A stretch of DNA of 64,000 nt from Diphasiastrum complanatum (lineage: Eukaryota > Streptophyta > Lycopodiopsida > Lycopodiales > Lycopodiaceae). Under the pieces are notes generated by a model. That model did no database searches. It had not been told where the DNA came from and worked only from the letters and a program-made list of their open reading frames with translations. Below, piece after piece: positions 20,505-30,075 of the stretch (position 1 is the stretch's first letter; every line of letters starts with the position of its first letter). The stretch covers positions 27,904,845 to 27,968,844 of the forward strand of contig CM055095.1 in the NCBI GenBank assembly GCA_029204225.1, given 5' to 3'. Position numbers and translations under genes: made by a program.

Positions 20505-21889
20505 CATAGTTGCACTACGATTCTGAATTGCGGTTCAGAATCGCGATTCGGATTTTTTCCAGAATCGTGTTTTTTGTTTTTTTTGGGCAATATGGGTATC
20601 AGATGAAAGCTCTAATTAAGAGCATTATTACTGTGTAGTTTTCCGAATGTTTCGGATATAGGATGGTCCAGTTTAGGTGCATTAATCCATGTTGGGTTCT
20701 GTCAAGGATAAAAATTCAAAACTAACCTCTAGCCTGTTCGTTATGATCATAGATGATTCCAGTGGGACAGAGACAGAGAATTGTAGAGCAATTGTATCTC
20801 GCTTGGAACCCCCCGACGATAGTAGCAGCGGGGGCGCTGCCCCCCTTGCACCCCCCCGTAGATAAAATGGGGTGGTGATGCGCGTCGATAAGGGTCCAAT
20901 ATTTATGCCCCCAACTGTATGCACATTGCACTCACATCTCCAGTGAAATGATTGCAAAAGTGATCATCATCCATAGAGTTGATAGCCCAAACTGTAGCAT
21001 TAACAATTATTGAGAACCAGAGTAAATTACAACCAAATAGCTACTGACTTTTATATGTTGGTGCCCTATTTATTGCACTTTTGGGAGGCAAAACACTGGC
21101 TTGACTATTGCTCCCTTAAAAAAATTTCAGCCATAAGGTCTACATGGACCAACCCCCAGGATACATCTTGAGTTCATTTCCTGATTATGCATGCAGAATG
21201 CATAGAAGTATTTACAGTCTGAAACAGTGAGCTCGACAATGGTACAAAAAGAAGGATCAAGCCCTGAAATCATTAGGATTCAAGCCACTGATGGCTAATT
21301 CCAATGTGTATGTTAGAGTTACAGATGGGCAGATCATTATTGTGGCTGTATATGTGGATGACACCCTGATACTCTGCAAGAGTGAGAAGCTAATTGTTGA
21401 AAGTGAAGGAAGACATCTCGAAACATTTCAAGATTGTTGATCTGGGAGAAGTCGGGTGTTACCCTGGCTTGCAAATTGAAAGGGACTATGAGGGAGGTAA
21501 GCTATGCCTTCACCAGTCCAAATACACCCAGAAAATCCTAGAGGATTTTGGAATGTTGAATTGCAAAGGAGCCAATACTCCAATACTCGTAGGAATGGTG
21601 CTGACAAATGATGATTGTCCGAAGATTGAAGAAGAGAGAGAGAACAAATGGAGCTCACACCTTACAGGAAGCTGATAGGTTCGCTGATGTCCATAGAAAG
21701 CAGGTCCTGCTGCAGTGTAGGCACGAACAAAACGTCTTTGAGTCGTCTGTCTCTACCAGAGTGAATCAATACCGTTGACTATTTTTCCAATTTTTTTTTT
21801 TTTTGCATGTTTCGCGGTTTGAATCGTGATTCACAGAATCACGGTTCGCGAATCGTGGACCTTGCGAATCGCGATTCGCTGCAACTATG
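20505..21889. mobile_element. hAT-like element with palindromic ends carrying a Copia fragment (member 2)
   Basis: Ends are CATAGTTGCA and TGCAACTATG. The palindrome GAATCGCGATTC occurs near both ends (20538-20549 and 21866-21877). Flanking 8-mers CTAGAAAC and CCAAAAAC agree at 6 of 8. Its left interior is homologous, inverted, to member 1. A Copia RT segment (21122-21690) occupies the right half, either inserted or captured. A G/C-rich patch at 20805-20865 contains GGGGGCGCTGCCCCC. Confidence 0.75.
21122..21690 (+). pseudogene. Copia reverse transcriptase fragment inside hAT-like member 2
   Basis: The translation gives KVYMDQPPGYI, RSIYSLKQ*ARQWYKK, then VAVYVDDTLILCKSE (RT active site YVDD), a frameshift near 21395, and FKIVDLGEVGCYPGLQIER and QKILEDFGMLNCK. 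This is the central and C-terminal RT of a Copia element. One stop replaces the Pro after LKQ. No LTR flanks it. Confidence 0.8.
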
Positions 21890-22027
21890 CCAAAAACCTA
21901 TACTTCTTTATGTGAAGTTGATAGAGCATGGGTCATATGCTTAATTGGATTATTGGTGTGGAAAGCCAACACTCTACACAAACCCCCTTCTCTCAAGCGC
22001 ACATGTGCATGTGCGCACACGTGCGCG

Positions 22028-22029
22028 CG

Positions 22030-22071
<42 letters not shown>

Positions 22072-22079
22072 ACACACAC
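22028..22079. repeat. (CA)n microsatellite
   Basis: CA dinucleotides with two small interruptions. It is preceded by the alternating purine-pyrimidine stretch GTGCGCACACGTGCGCGCGC. Confidence 0.9.
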
Positions 22080-23390
22080 GTGAATGAGGACACGAGTTCC
22101 TAGAGCTATCCATGCAAATTAACTTGTCTTTGGTCATGCCCACAATTGGACTAACCTTGGATATGTTTTGTGAGGTCGTCAATAGGCCTAGCTCGACCCG
22201 TAAATCAATTATGCTTATGAGAGGTTGGGGCCTCGTGGTATTAAATCATAACTAATGATTTGGAGGCTTACAAGTCATGATGGTGGATTAATATGGAACT
22301 AGTAGTGACTCATCGATTAGTGGTAGATGTGGCCCAGTTAGGCTTTTGATCTGTCTTAGTGAGGTGTACCCGTTCACCCCTAGTTGGAGTGGAGCCTTGG
22401 AGGGTATAAGTATACCCTTAAGTCTCTCCAAGAGGGTAGCATGATTAGAGTAATAGCTAGATCATGTTGTTGGAGTGCGCTCACTCCTACCACCATTGAA
22501 TTCTTCCTAGTGGTCCATAATGTGGGGGCTAGATTCGATTGATCTAGGTTTGGTTGGGTTGGCTTGATCGAGCATCTATTTCTGATGTGTCTTTGGAAGC
22601 GGCTTTTTAGTTTGTGGTCTTGGGTGTCTTGAAATATGGTCTCGATGAAATTTACATTCTTGAATGAGACCAACTTCTTAATGAAGCCAACAATGTCAAT
22701 GTCACCTCTTGGATTCAACTTTTATCAGAAGTAGCTATACAGTCACTATAGTGCATGTGTAAGGTGAAGTACTATCAAGCTCCTTTATATCATAGTTTTT
22801 AGAAATGTTTTAGCTTTGAAGTTTTTTTTAGCTCTACAAGGTTTAGCTTTGGCAAAAATGGTGACATTGGAATTCTGTATGACTTCAAAAGTCTTTTTTT
22901 TTTTTTTTTTTTTTTTTTTTTCGAGTTTTTTCTTGTCATACAATTTGTGGAATGACCTATCGAATTCAAAGTAGAAATTGTGGTGATATAGAGAGGAGTT
23001 AGAGAACATTCTTGATCAGGAGTGAAATTGTAATTTTTGCCCTTCTAAAAAAAACATGAGGCTTGAATAACGTCTTAAAAAAAGTATAGAACATACAAGA
23101 TGTGTGGTATTGTTGTTGTTAAATTTGTTTGACATATACATCACAATGGGCTTGCATGAAGGATATATAAAAAAATCTATGCTAGGAATGTGAAATTTTA
23201 AAAATGTAGAAAGTAGTGTGTGTATATTGTGGTTCATTGTTAGGCTTTCTACACAATCATGTTCATGCCAATAAATCAACAAGCTTTTACATAAAAGGTT
23301 GACACTCATAATTCAAAGACATTATATTAAGTTTGTAGATTTCAAAATAGATATTTGTCAATTAGTCTACAAGGTAGAACATGTGAAAGA
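22080..23390. other. Stretch without recognisable gene
   Basis: No domain, LTR or RNA is identifiable. It contains a T28 homopolymer at 22894-22921. Open frames here are short and of unlikely composition. Confidence 0.5.
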
Positions 23391-23391
23391 T

Positions 23392-23965
23392 TTCAGATCC
23401 TTAAGATCCAATCTACTTGAATGATCTTTGGTTAGAAAGAGAAATACACTACCAATTTCACCAATGTAGAAAAATCAGCATCTACACACAATTTGAGATG
23501 CAAACACTAATAGAACTTGATCAAACTTGAATGAAATGATTATGTACTGTTGCTGTCCGTACAAAACCAGCAAGCTACTATATTTCACACGTGTGGATCC
23601 AAAAATAACAAATATAGATCATTCTACACAGAATTGCAAGCAATCACCAAGATAGTGCACCAATGGATAGTAGAACCCAAGAGAACCATGTATAAGCATG
23701 AAATGAGACAGAGAAGAGAGAAGATGACTCTCTCCACGAGTTACATCCTTTTATAGCAGGTCCAAACCCTATTTGGCCACTTGGCTTTCCCACCAAAATG
23801 CTAACCCTACCAATTTTGGGTCTAGATTCAATGTACCCAACTTATTCAAATTGAATCTACTCAAACTCGCATTCTATCTTTCCCACACTTTCAAAAAGTG
23901 TTTATTCAAATGAAATTTAGATTAATGAACTTTGAAAAGTCAACCTCTAAGTCTAAAACAAGTTT
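23392..23965 (-). mobile_element. LTR family A, copy a
   Basis: It begins TGTGAAAG and shares long stretches with 36728-37088, 33150-33730, 54007-54887 and, inverted, 55985-56345. It has a CACACGTGTGG palindrome near 23587. At the site where other copies carry long GA arrays it has only ATGAGACAGAGAAGAGAG (about 23702-23722). On the minus strand TATAAAAGG (near 23752) is the likely TATA box. It is not next to a PBS. Confidence 0.75.
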
Positions 23966-24372
23966 TGGCCTCAATTCTTTCGTCTTGTAAGTCACTATAT
24001 TTGTTTTCAGTATCAACAAATTTTTGCCTCTTTTTTAATCCCCTCATCAGTTCAGTGTCTCTACTCCTGGGGGCTGTGAAGCTGTGATTCATGGTTTGCA
24101 TGCTTTGCTTGATCTCCATCGTGACTGGATTGCAAGTGGATGTTTCCAATACAACGCATTTCCATTGCCTTGAAACGTGGGGCCCTATCAATCTTACAAC
24201 AGGCGACAATGGCTGAGTTTGCTACATCTCATCTCCCTTCATTAGTCGACTTTTCTGATTTGCTGCAGTCAGTTGGCAGAGTCCCGCTGACATCATCATA
24301 GTTTTTGCACTTTCTTTTCAAAGCCGAGATTTGAACTAATCCTAGTTGTAGTGCAAGCTTTGCTCTTGTTTG

Positions 24373-24594
24373 AGCTTACGTTTTGTTACACTTCCCCTTG
24401 GGAATGTATATATCTTTCTCATCAATGTACCTATCATTTTTTTTTTAATGAATAAATGTATCAGGCTGTTTCTTCTTTTTCTCAGTTGGAGTTGGTTTAG
24501 CAATGGTTTCATCTTAGCTCATGTCTATGCTTTGACTAAAATGATGTGAAGAAAATCAGATCACTAAGATCCAATTTGTTTGAGCTTACATTTT
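24373..24594. repeat. About 205-bp direct repeat R, first copy plus start of second
   Basis: The unit starts GTTTGAGCTTAC and runs through CACTTCCCCTTGGGAATG to GATCACTAAGATCCAATTT. It restarts at about 24578 with GTTTGAGCTTACATTTT, which the 8.4-kb element interrupts at 24595. The rest of the second copy is at 32991-33180 (roughly 95% identical by eye). Confidence 0.85.
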
Positions 24595-24631
24595 CATTAG
24601 GGCCCTTTTTTAACTCAAAAAGGGCCTCTTC
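24595..24631. repeat. Left terminal inverted repeat of the 8.4-kb element
   Basis: It reads CATTAGGGCCC, a T run, AACTC, AAAAAGGGCC and TCTTC. It pairs with 32954-32990 with about five differences and also folds on itself. Confidence 0.78.
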
Positions 24632-24900
24632 ACTAATTATAATTAGCGTTAATGATGACATGTGTCCCAATAAAATATTGACAACTGAGAGGGAATGGTC
24701 CATATGACATGGCAAATTCAATGGTGCAGATTAAATCAAGTGTAGGCCCACAAAGTACACTTCTAACATTAACCCTAGATAAAGCAATAACTATGCCTAC
24801 AAGTTAACATCAACTAGCCTAGCATCCATATCCTAAGTGAGCCTAGTCCTTATTTCAAATATTGAATGTTCACAAGCTTGTATCTCTCATCTCTCTCTCT

Positions 24901-24903
<3 letters not shown>

Positions 24904-24982
<79 letters not shown>
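24904..24982. repeat. (CT)n microsatellite, probable leader of the first gene in the 8.4-kb element
   Basis: 79 bp of CT, preceded by shorter CT blocks from 24885, about 100 bp before the ATG at 25079. Confidence 0.9.
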
Positions 24983-24985
<3 letters not shown>

Positions 24986-25078
24986 CTGTATACTCCACAA
25001 ATATTCTATTTTTTTCATTTTGGTTCACCTTATATGAAGATCTCACACAATCCTACATTATCATTACATCATCCATTA

Positions 25079-26483
25079 TGGCCTCTACTCAATCAAGAAA
25101 GCCCAAGAATCAACTAGCTTGCATTGTTGCACACATCAAAGATTCCAATGAGCATTGGGTGCCCCATACATTTTCAACTTTTGACTGGGTTTAATGCAAC
25201 CATCGGGAAAAGGAACTCACAAGGTTGCAAAGAGGAAGCGAAACAACCAAGACTACCATTGGAAAGGAAGGATCCACGATTTCAAGATCGACCAAAACGA
25301 CGAATACCTTGCAAATGTGCAACACGTATACATGCGTCGAGATGTTTTATTGGATGTGGCTGTTGCTGATAGAAACATACAGTCACATTGTAGGTCTCAT
25401 CTCTTTTATTCTTGTGTTAACTATTATGTTTGAATTATTATTATGTCAGTGTAATGGATAAAAATGTTGTATTAATGCCTGGTGCAGATGTCTTTTCTTC
25501 AAATAGCTTCGACTGGCAAAATGTGAAGTCCTTCATTGGAAAATTTTCCGCCATACACGCCAAATATGGAGAACTAATATATGGTGGGTTGGCATCCTCT
25601 GCCCTGATAAAAATGGGCATTTTCTTTTACGATCACATGTACGAAGTTCCAAAAAGAAACTTTGGCCAAGGCAAATTAGCACCAATTTTTGAGCTTGCGA
25701 TCGATTCTCACGAGTGGCCATACGCTGACCAACTGACTATTGAATTAACGAAGAGGCAAAAAGTGGCCATTCTCACGAGTGGCCATACGCTGACCAACTG
25801 ACTAATGAATTAACGAAGAGGCAAATTCTCAAAGAGATTACTGGTAATATGAAGCCAATATTCGGATCCAAACGAGTCTACACTAGCATCTCTGTGCCGA
25901 TCACCGTATTTATTGCCATATTTAAGGCGGTCCCCTTTAGGAAAACAAACACGATGTGGGCTTGGAAAGCAACAGAATCATCACTGTTGGATAACATTTT
26001 TGTCGCATGGGATTCAAAGGAAATGGAGCATAAAGGAGATTTAATAAGGTGTAAGCTCTCTTGTGAAACAATGACCATAAGGTATCATATTTCACGTCAA
26101 ACATGCTCCTTAAGTTTCATCTATAGGCGATATAAGTTTGGTCATGGCCGATGGGACCCTCTGGACGCGGAGACGAATCAGCAAGAAGTGGAGATATCCA
26201 TACATTTGCCCCATGATGAAATACGAGAAATTCATATCAGTAAGGAGTGCAGCCTAGAAGATCTTCGACATATTCTTGGATTGACTTTTGCTGATGTGCC
26301 AGCAGATTTTGTCGTCACTCGTAATGGACAAAATGTAAGCCCCTAATTTCCATCAGATTCCTGAATTTTAAATAGTAATGTTGAATACATATAGGATAAT
26401 TAATTTTGTGTCTGGTTTTGCAGATACGGAGCCGAGCTGAAAAAGATCAAAAATGTGTTTCATTTTACAAACAGGGACATTAG
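25079..26483 (+). pseudogene. Element gene 1: unrecognised three-exon protein broken by a frameshift and a 65-bp duplication
   Basis: Exons are 25079-25389, 25488-26334 and 26424-26483, with GT-AG introns of 98 and 89 bp in matching phase. Exon 1 begins MASTQSRKPKNQLAC and shifts frame near 25190 to continue as YHWKGRIHDFKIDQND. Exon 2 has SFDWQNVKSFIGKF, MGIFFYDHMYEVP, then a 65-bp tandem duplication (25704-25825) that knocks the frame out, then FKAVPFRKTNTMWAWKATE and, near the end, REIHISKECSLEDLRHILG and ADFVVTRNGQN. Exon 3 ends CVSFYKQGH*. The last about 70 residues resemble a ubiquitin-like beta-grasp in pattern, a weak inference. Function unknown. Without the two lesions it would be about 400 aa. 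Confidence 0.65.
25704..25825. repeat. 65-bp tandem duplication inside element gene 1
   Basis: 25704-25768 is repeated from 25769, and the second copy matches over 57 bp with one difference. 65 is not a multiple of three, so the duplication shifts the reading frame. The ORF of copy 1 stops at 25801 while the original frame resumes after copy 2. Confidence 0.9.
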
Positions 26484-26928
26484 GAGTCCAATGGGAATAA
26501 AGGATTTTATCTAATGAAAAATAGAAAACACAATTAGTTGGTTGTGTTTTGACTCCATTCTAATTTTTGCGTTGTCACATTTTATATGCCTGTTAGTACA
26601 TTTGTGGATGTCCAAGGTTGAAACTACTTGTTAGGGTTTTAATCGTTTAGTGATATGCATTTTAATAATATTACTGATTTTCTTTGAAGGTCTCCACTAA
26701 TCGACAATTAGGATTTTTACTCATGAGCCAAGACAAGAATATACTATATTTGGAAAAGAGACCAAAACTTTTATAGGGGCACTTACTAAAAATAAAACCC
26801 TTCACTATATAAGGGTGCTTGGGTTCTCATTTCTCCACTTCATCCCTCGAGTGTCAAAGTGTCAGTTATTTGAGATTCTCTATTTTTCAGCTCTCGTGTT
26901 CTCTGATACGATTTCAAAGGCTAACCAA

Positions 26929-28105
26929 TGTCGGAGGAAATGGCACGGACGAAACAAATGGCTAGGGATCCCAGAGTGACTGTATTGCTCCATACGGATG
27001 CACTAGCCACCCTCAATGAGAGAGAGACACGGGGGAGCAGAAGCAGTAGTAGGAGTCGCAGCCCAACAACATGAAGCTGAGCAGGACCACTCAGCATGAA
27101 GCTGAGGAGGACATGGCCCACACAGCAGCTGCACAGGAGGACCAGAGTGAGCAACAGCCGCAAGAAGACCACCAGCAGCAGGAGGACCAACAGCAGCACC
27201 AACAACCACCACGACAAAAAAGCTCTTCCCCGACGGCAACCGAACGGGAGGAAACAATGAAGTTCCTGGATGAGGAGCTTGCGGCATCGGGTGAGTTGCC
27301 GGTTCTTTATGATGCTTTCTTCGACCCATTTCCACTAGCAATGGGCATGGACACATCAGATTTGAGGATATCGGGTGACACCACACCTACCGTGTCACCC
27401 CAAGTCACGACCCGATGATGGGTCCGATGATGTCGTTGCTGGTGGGTGGTTCTGATGAGGGCACCCCGATGTCGCACACAACAAGTAGAAGCAGAAGGCG
27501 ACACACAGATGGTTAGGGAGAGGAACACACGAGCGAAAAAGAAAGAATCCTTGCAAGGCAGGCTCTACATCAAAGCGACGGAACCCTGCAGCTCAATAGC
27601 CATCACCACTGCCCACACTGCCAACATCGCCTCCACCGCCTCCGCCTCCACCACCTCCACCACCTCCTCCTCCACCACCTCCACCACCTCCACCACCTCC
27701 AAGTTCTGCCGTAGCTGGCCCAAGTGGGATTGTAGAGCGTGGCAGGGGTAGGCCGGCCCCTCGTGCAGCACCATGGGCTGGAAAGGAGCTCCACAGGATG
27801 TAGCCACCACCTCCTCGACGCGTAGGAAGCGCAGGATCGCAAAGTGGCTCCAAGATATACGGAGCTATCAGAAGTCTGTAAAATTTTTGATACCTAGGGC
27901 CCCATTTGTGAGGCTTGTAAAGGAAATAATCGATGAATTTTCCTTGGGGAACAGAGTTACGGTAGATGCTGTGTCTGCGATACAAGAGTCTGCACCTAAC
28001 GCAGCTTTTTGAGGACTCATTTTTGTGTGCAGTCCACGGGAAGAGAGTCACAATACTCCCGAAGGATCTCCACCTAGCTAGAAGGCTAAGGAGAGAGAGC
28101 AATTA
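26929..28105 (+). pseudogene. Element gene 2: histone-H3-like protein with ARTKQ N terminus and long acidic/Gln/Pro-rich tail
   Basis: ATG at 26929 opens MSEEMARTKQMARDPRV, where MARTKQxAR is the start of histone H3. A long low-complexity tail follows, with Gln/Glu-rich (about 27110-27240), acidic and Pro-run (27600-27710) parts and RGRGRPAPR, which resembles an AT-hook. Then comes the H3 fold: LQDIRSYQKSVKFLIPRAPF and RLVKEIIDEF (alpha-N, alpha-1) and [11 protein letters not shown] (alpha-2). After an about 8-nt deletion near 28000, the other frame has [19 protein letters not shown] and [14 protein letters not shown], ending TAG at 28105. LIPxAPF is more like plant centromeric H3 than canonical H3 (LIRKLPF), but loop 1 has canonical length. 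At least three frame breaks, so it is dead in this copy. Confidence 0.78.
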
Positions 28106-28572
28106 GAAATATCATGTACATGATTTTATTTATTATATATAGAAGATTTGGTGTCAAGTATATTGAAGAATTTTAGGTTATGTGAATGCAAATTGTTGTA
28201 ATTGAGTTTAATATCTGATTTCAGTACTGTTTATGTGAATGTAGTGATTTGAAAATTTTAGTACCATCTATGTGAATGTAGTGATTTAAAATTTTCAGTA
28301 CTATGGAAATGGTAGTTTCTTTAAGCATCTTGTAGCTAAGATAAGTTTCCTTGCCTTGGCATGAAAATCATGCCAAGGCGTGACTAGGGCCATTTTGACT
28401 TGGTCAAACGGCCCCTGGTCGTGTCCTGGCGTGATTTTCATGCCACGAGAAAGACAAAAGAAATTTTTATCAGAGAAAAAAAATTAAAGTCTAAATTCAA
28501 AGAATAAGCACATCATACAAGTACAACAAATAATTAGGAGAGTCCACAAGAAAAAAACGACAAAATCTTTAT
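28106..28572. other. Convergent intergenic region between element genes 2 and 3
   Basis: AT-rich 3' flanks of two convergent genes. It includes a near-direct repeat TTATGTGAATGTAGTGATTT / CTATGTGAATGTAGTGATTT (about 28230 and 28267) and an inverted repeat in which TGGCATGAAAATCATGCCA (28357-28375) is partly mirrored by TGGCGTGATTTTCATGCCA (28426-28444). Confidence 0.6.
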
Positions 28573-29810
28573 TCACATTCGGTCCATTTCCTTCAAAGAG
28601 GACTTCAGCTTCTCTGATCGCTTTTCTGATGACAGTACTGGTTTTAATATTTCTAATGCTAATTTAGGAACATCATTCTCATTCTCATAAGGGCCAACTA
28701 AACCCGAGAGAATGAGCCGGGTCTCGAATCCTAAACAGAAATCATTTAAAACGGCTTTTCGGAGGACACAATGAGCCTTTGGCGCTGACGATGACAACTC
28801 CACCTCACCAATGTGCTTGGAGAGTGCTTTGCATTTAAGAATCTCCGTCGGTCCATCTGGACTGTACTTGTTGCTGAAGCAGAAAGTAAAGTTGTTGGGC
28901 AAGTTTCCAATGTAGTGGGCCAAAGACCTGTCCAGAGTTCCTGCTTCAACTTTCTCCTAAACGCCATCCCTTCGCATAGCAAATGCATCAAGCTCCACTG
29001 CGTTCTGCATTTGGTTCAAATTATTGCAAAATGAGTATAATGAAAACAAACAAACATAAAAAAAATAAACAAGTTGAATTGTTGGGTTAGACTTGCCTCG
29101 GTCCCTTCATCAATGTCTTCGGTTTGCGCAAGCTGAATTCCTTTGCCTTTGTACTTCACGTCAGCAGTTTTCCCTTCGAGTACCTCGAATGGCCTCGTTT
29201 GAACTGGTGGTGGTTGAAGCATTTTCAATTGACAAAGCCCTATTGCCAGTGCTATATCTTCTGGCTCCGCTGATGTGGATGCACCTGTTGCCTCTTGCGC
29301 AGTCAAGACTGTTTCATGCTTCGTGGATAAATCTTCCTCTTCACCCGGGTCGTGCATCTCGTTCACCTGCTCACTAGGATTGTGTTCGTTGCGGGCCACA
29401 ATCGCTGGAAACTCATTAAGCAAAAATATAACAGTAATCTCACCAGATAGAAACTTCCTTCCTACACTTTCAAGATCAAAAGTTTTTAGCTGATCCTTGG
29501 TCAACTCCAAGTAATGATCGTTGCCCAAGTGACTAATAAATTTGTTGAGACGAGCAAAAAAGGGTCTATCTCCTTTCCATATATAACTAAGCAAGTTATA
29601 TGGAATCCACATGATAGTTGAGCCAGGAATTTGTATGGCATAAGGCTTCAAAGTTTCATCTATATACTCACTCGCATACGTGAATGCATCCGTGTTAGCC
29701 CGTAGAGTGGCAAGCGTGTCTATTCTACCAGTGAACATACAATAAATACAATCTAACTGATCTAAAAACCGTGTGGACAGATTGGCCAATTCTATTTTAG
29801 AGGACGACAT
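28573..29810 (-). pseudogene. Element gene 3: unrecognised two-exon protein, one in-frame stop
   Basis: Exon 1 is 29810-29097 (238 codons, phase 0), followed by a 92-bp GC-AG intron (GAG|GCAAGT...ATGCAG|AAC) and exon 2 at 29004-28573. The product would be about 381 aa, interrupted by one TAG 16 codons into exon 2. Visible parts are MSSSKIELANLSTRFLDQLD, WIPYNLLSYIWKGDRPFFAR, an acidic linker (NEMHDPGEEEDLSTKHE), YKGKGIQLAQTEDIDEGTE, then FAMRRDGV*EKVEAGTLDR and LHY-like AHYIGNLPNNFTFCFSN. I recognise no domain. Two conserved-looking exons with a rare GC donor suggest it was once a real gene of the element. It converges with gene 2. Confidence 0.65.
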
Positions 29811-30075
29811 TGTGATGCAACTAAGAACACTAATTTACCAGCAAACTAGAAGTCTAATTGAACAAGACAAGCTAAATTACGAGGAAAAAAATTTCAACAA
29901 AGCAAGAAGTGACAACAAAATGAAAACCCCCACTCTTATATAGAGGGACGTGTTTCCAAAAATGGATATTATCATAAAACAAAATAAAGCAGTTTTTATT
30001 TATAACAACAATCCAATTCGTCAGTAATATTTATCACAAAGGAATATTTGAATTACAATCCAACATAAATTGCTT

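Noticed and set aside
27593-28102. Minus-strand frame with a run of about 27 glycines
   Set aside because: It is the antisense of the proline run in the H3-like gene, and the plus strand holds the recognisable histone fold.
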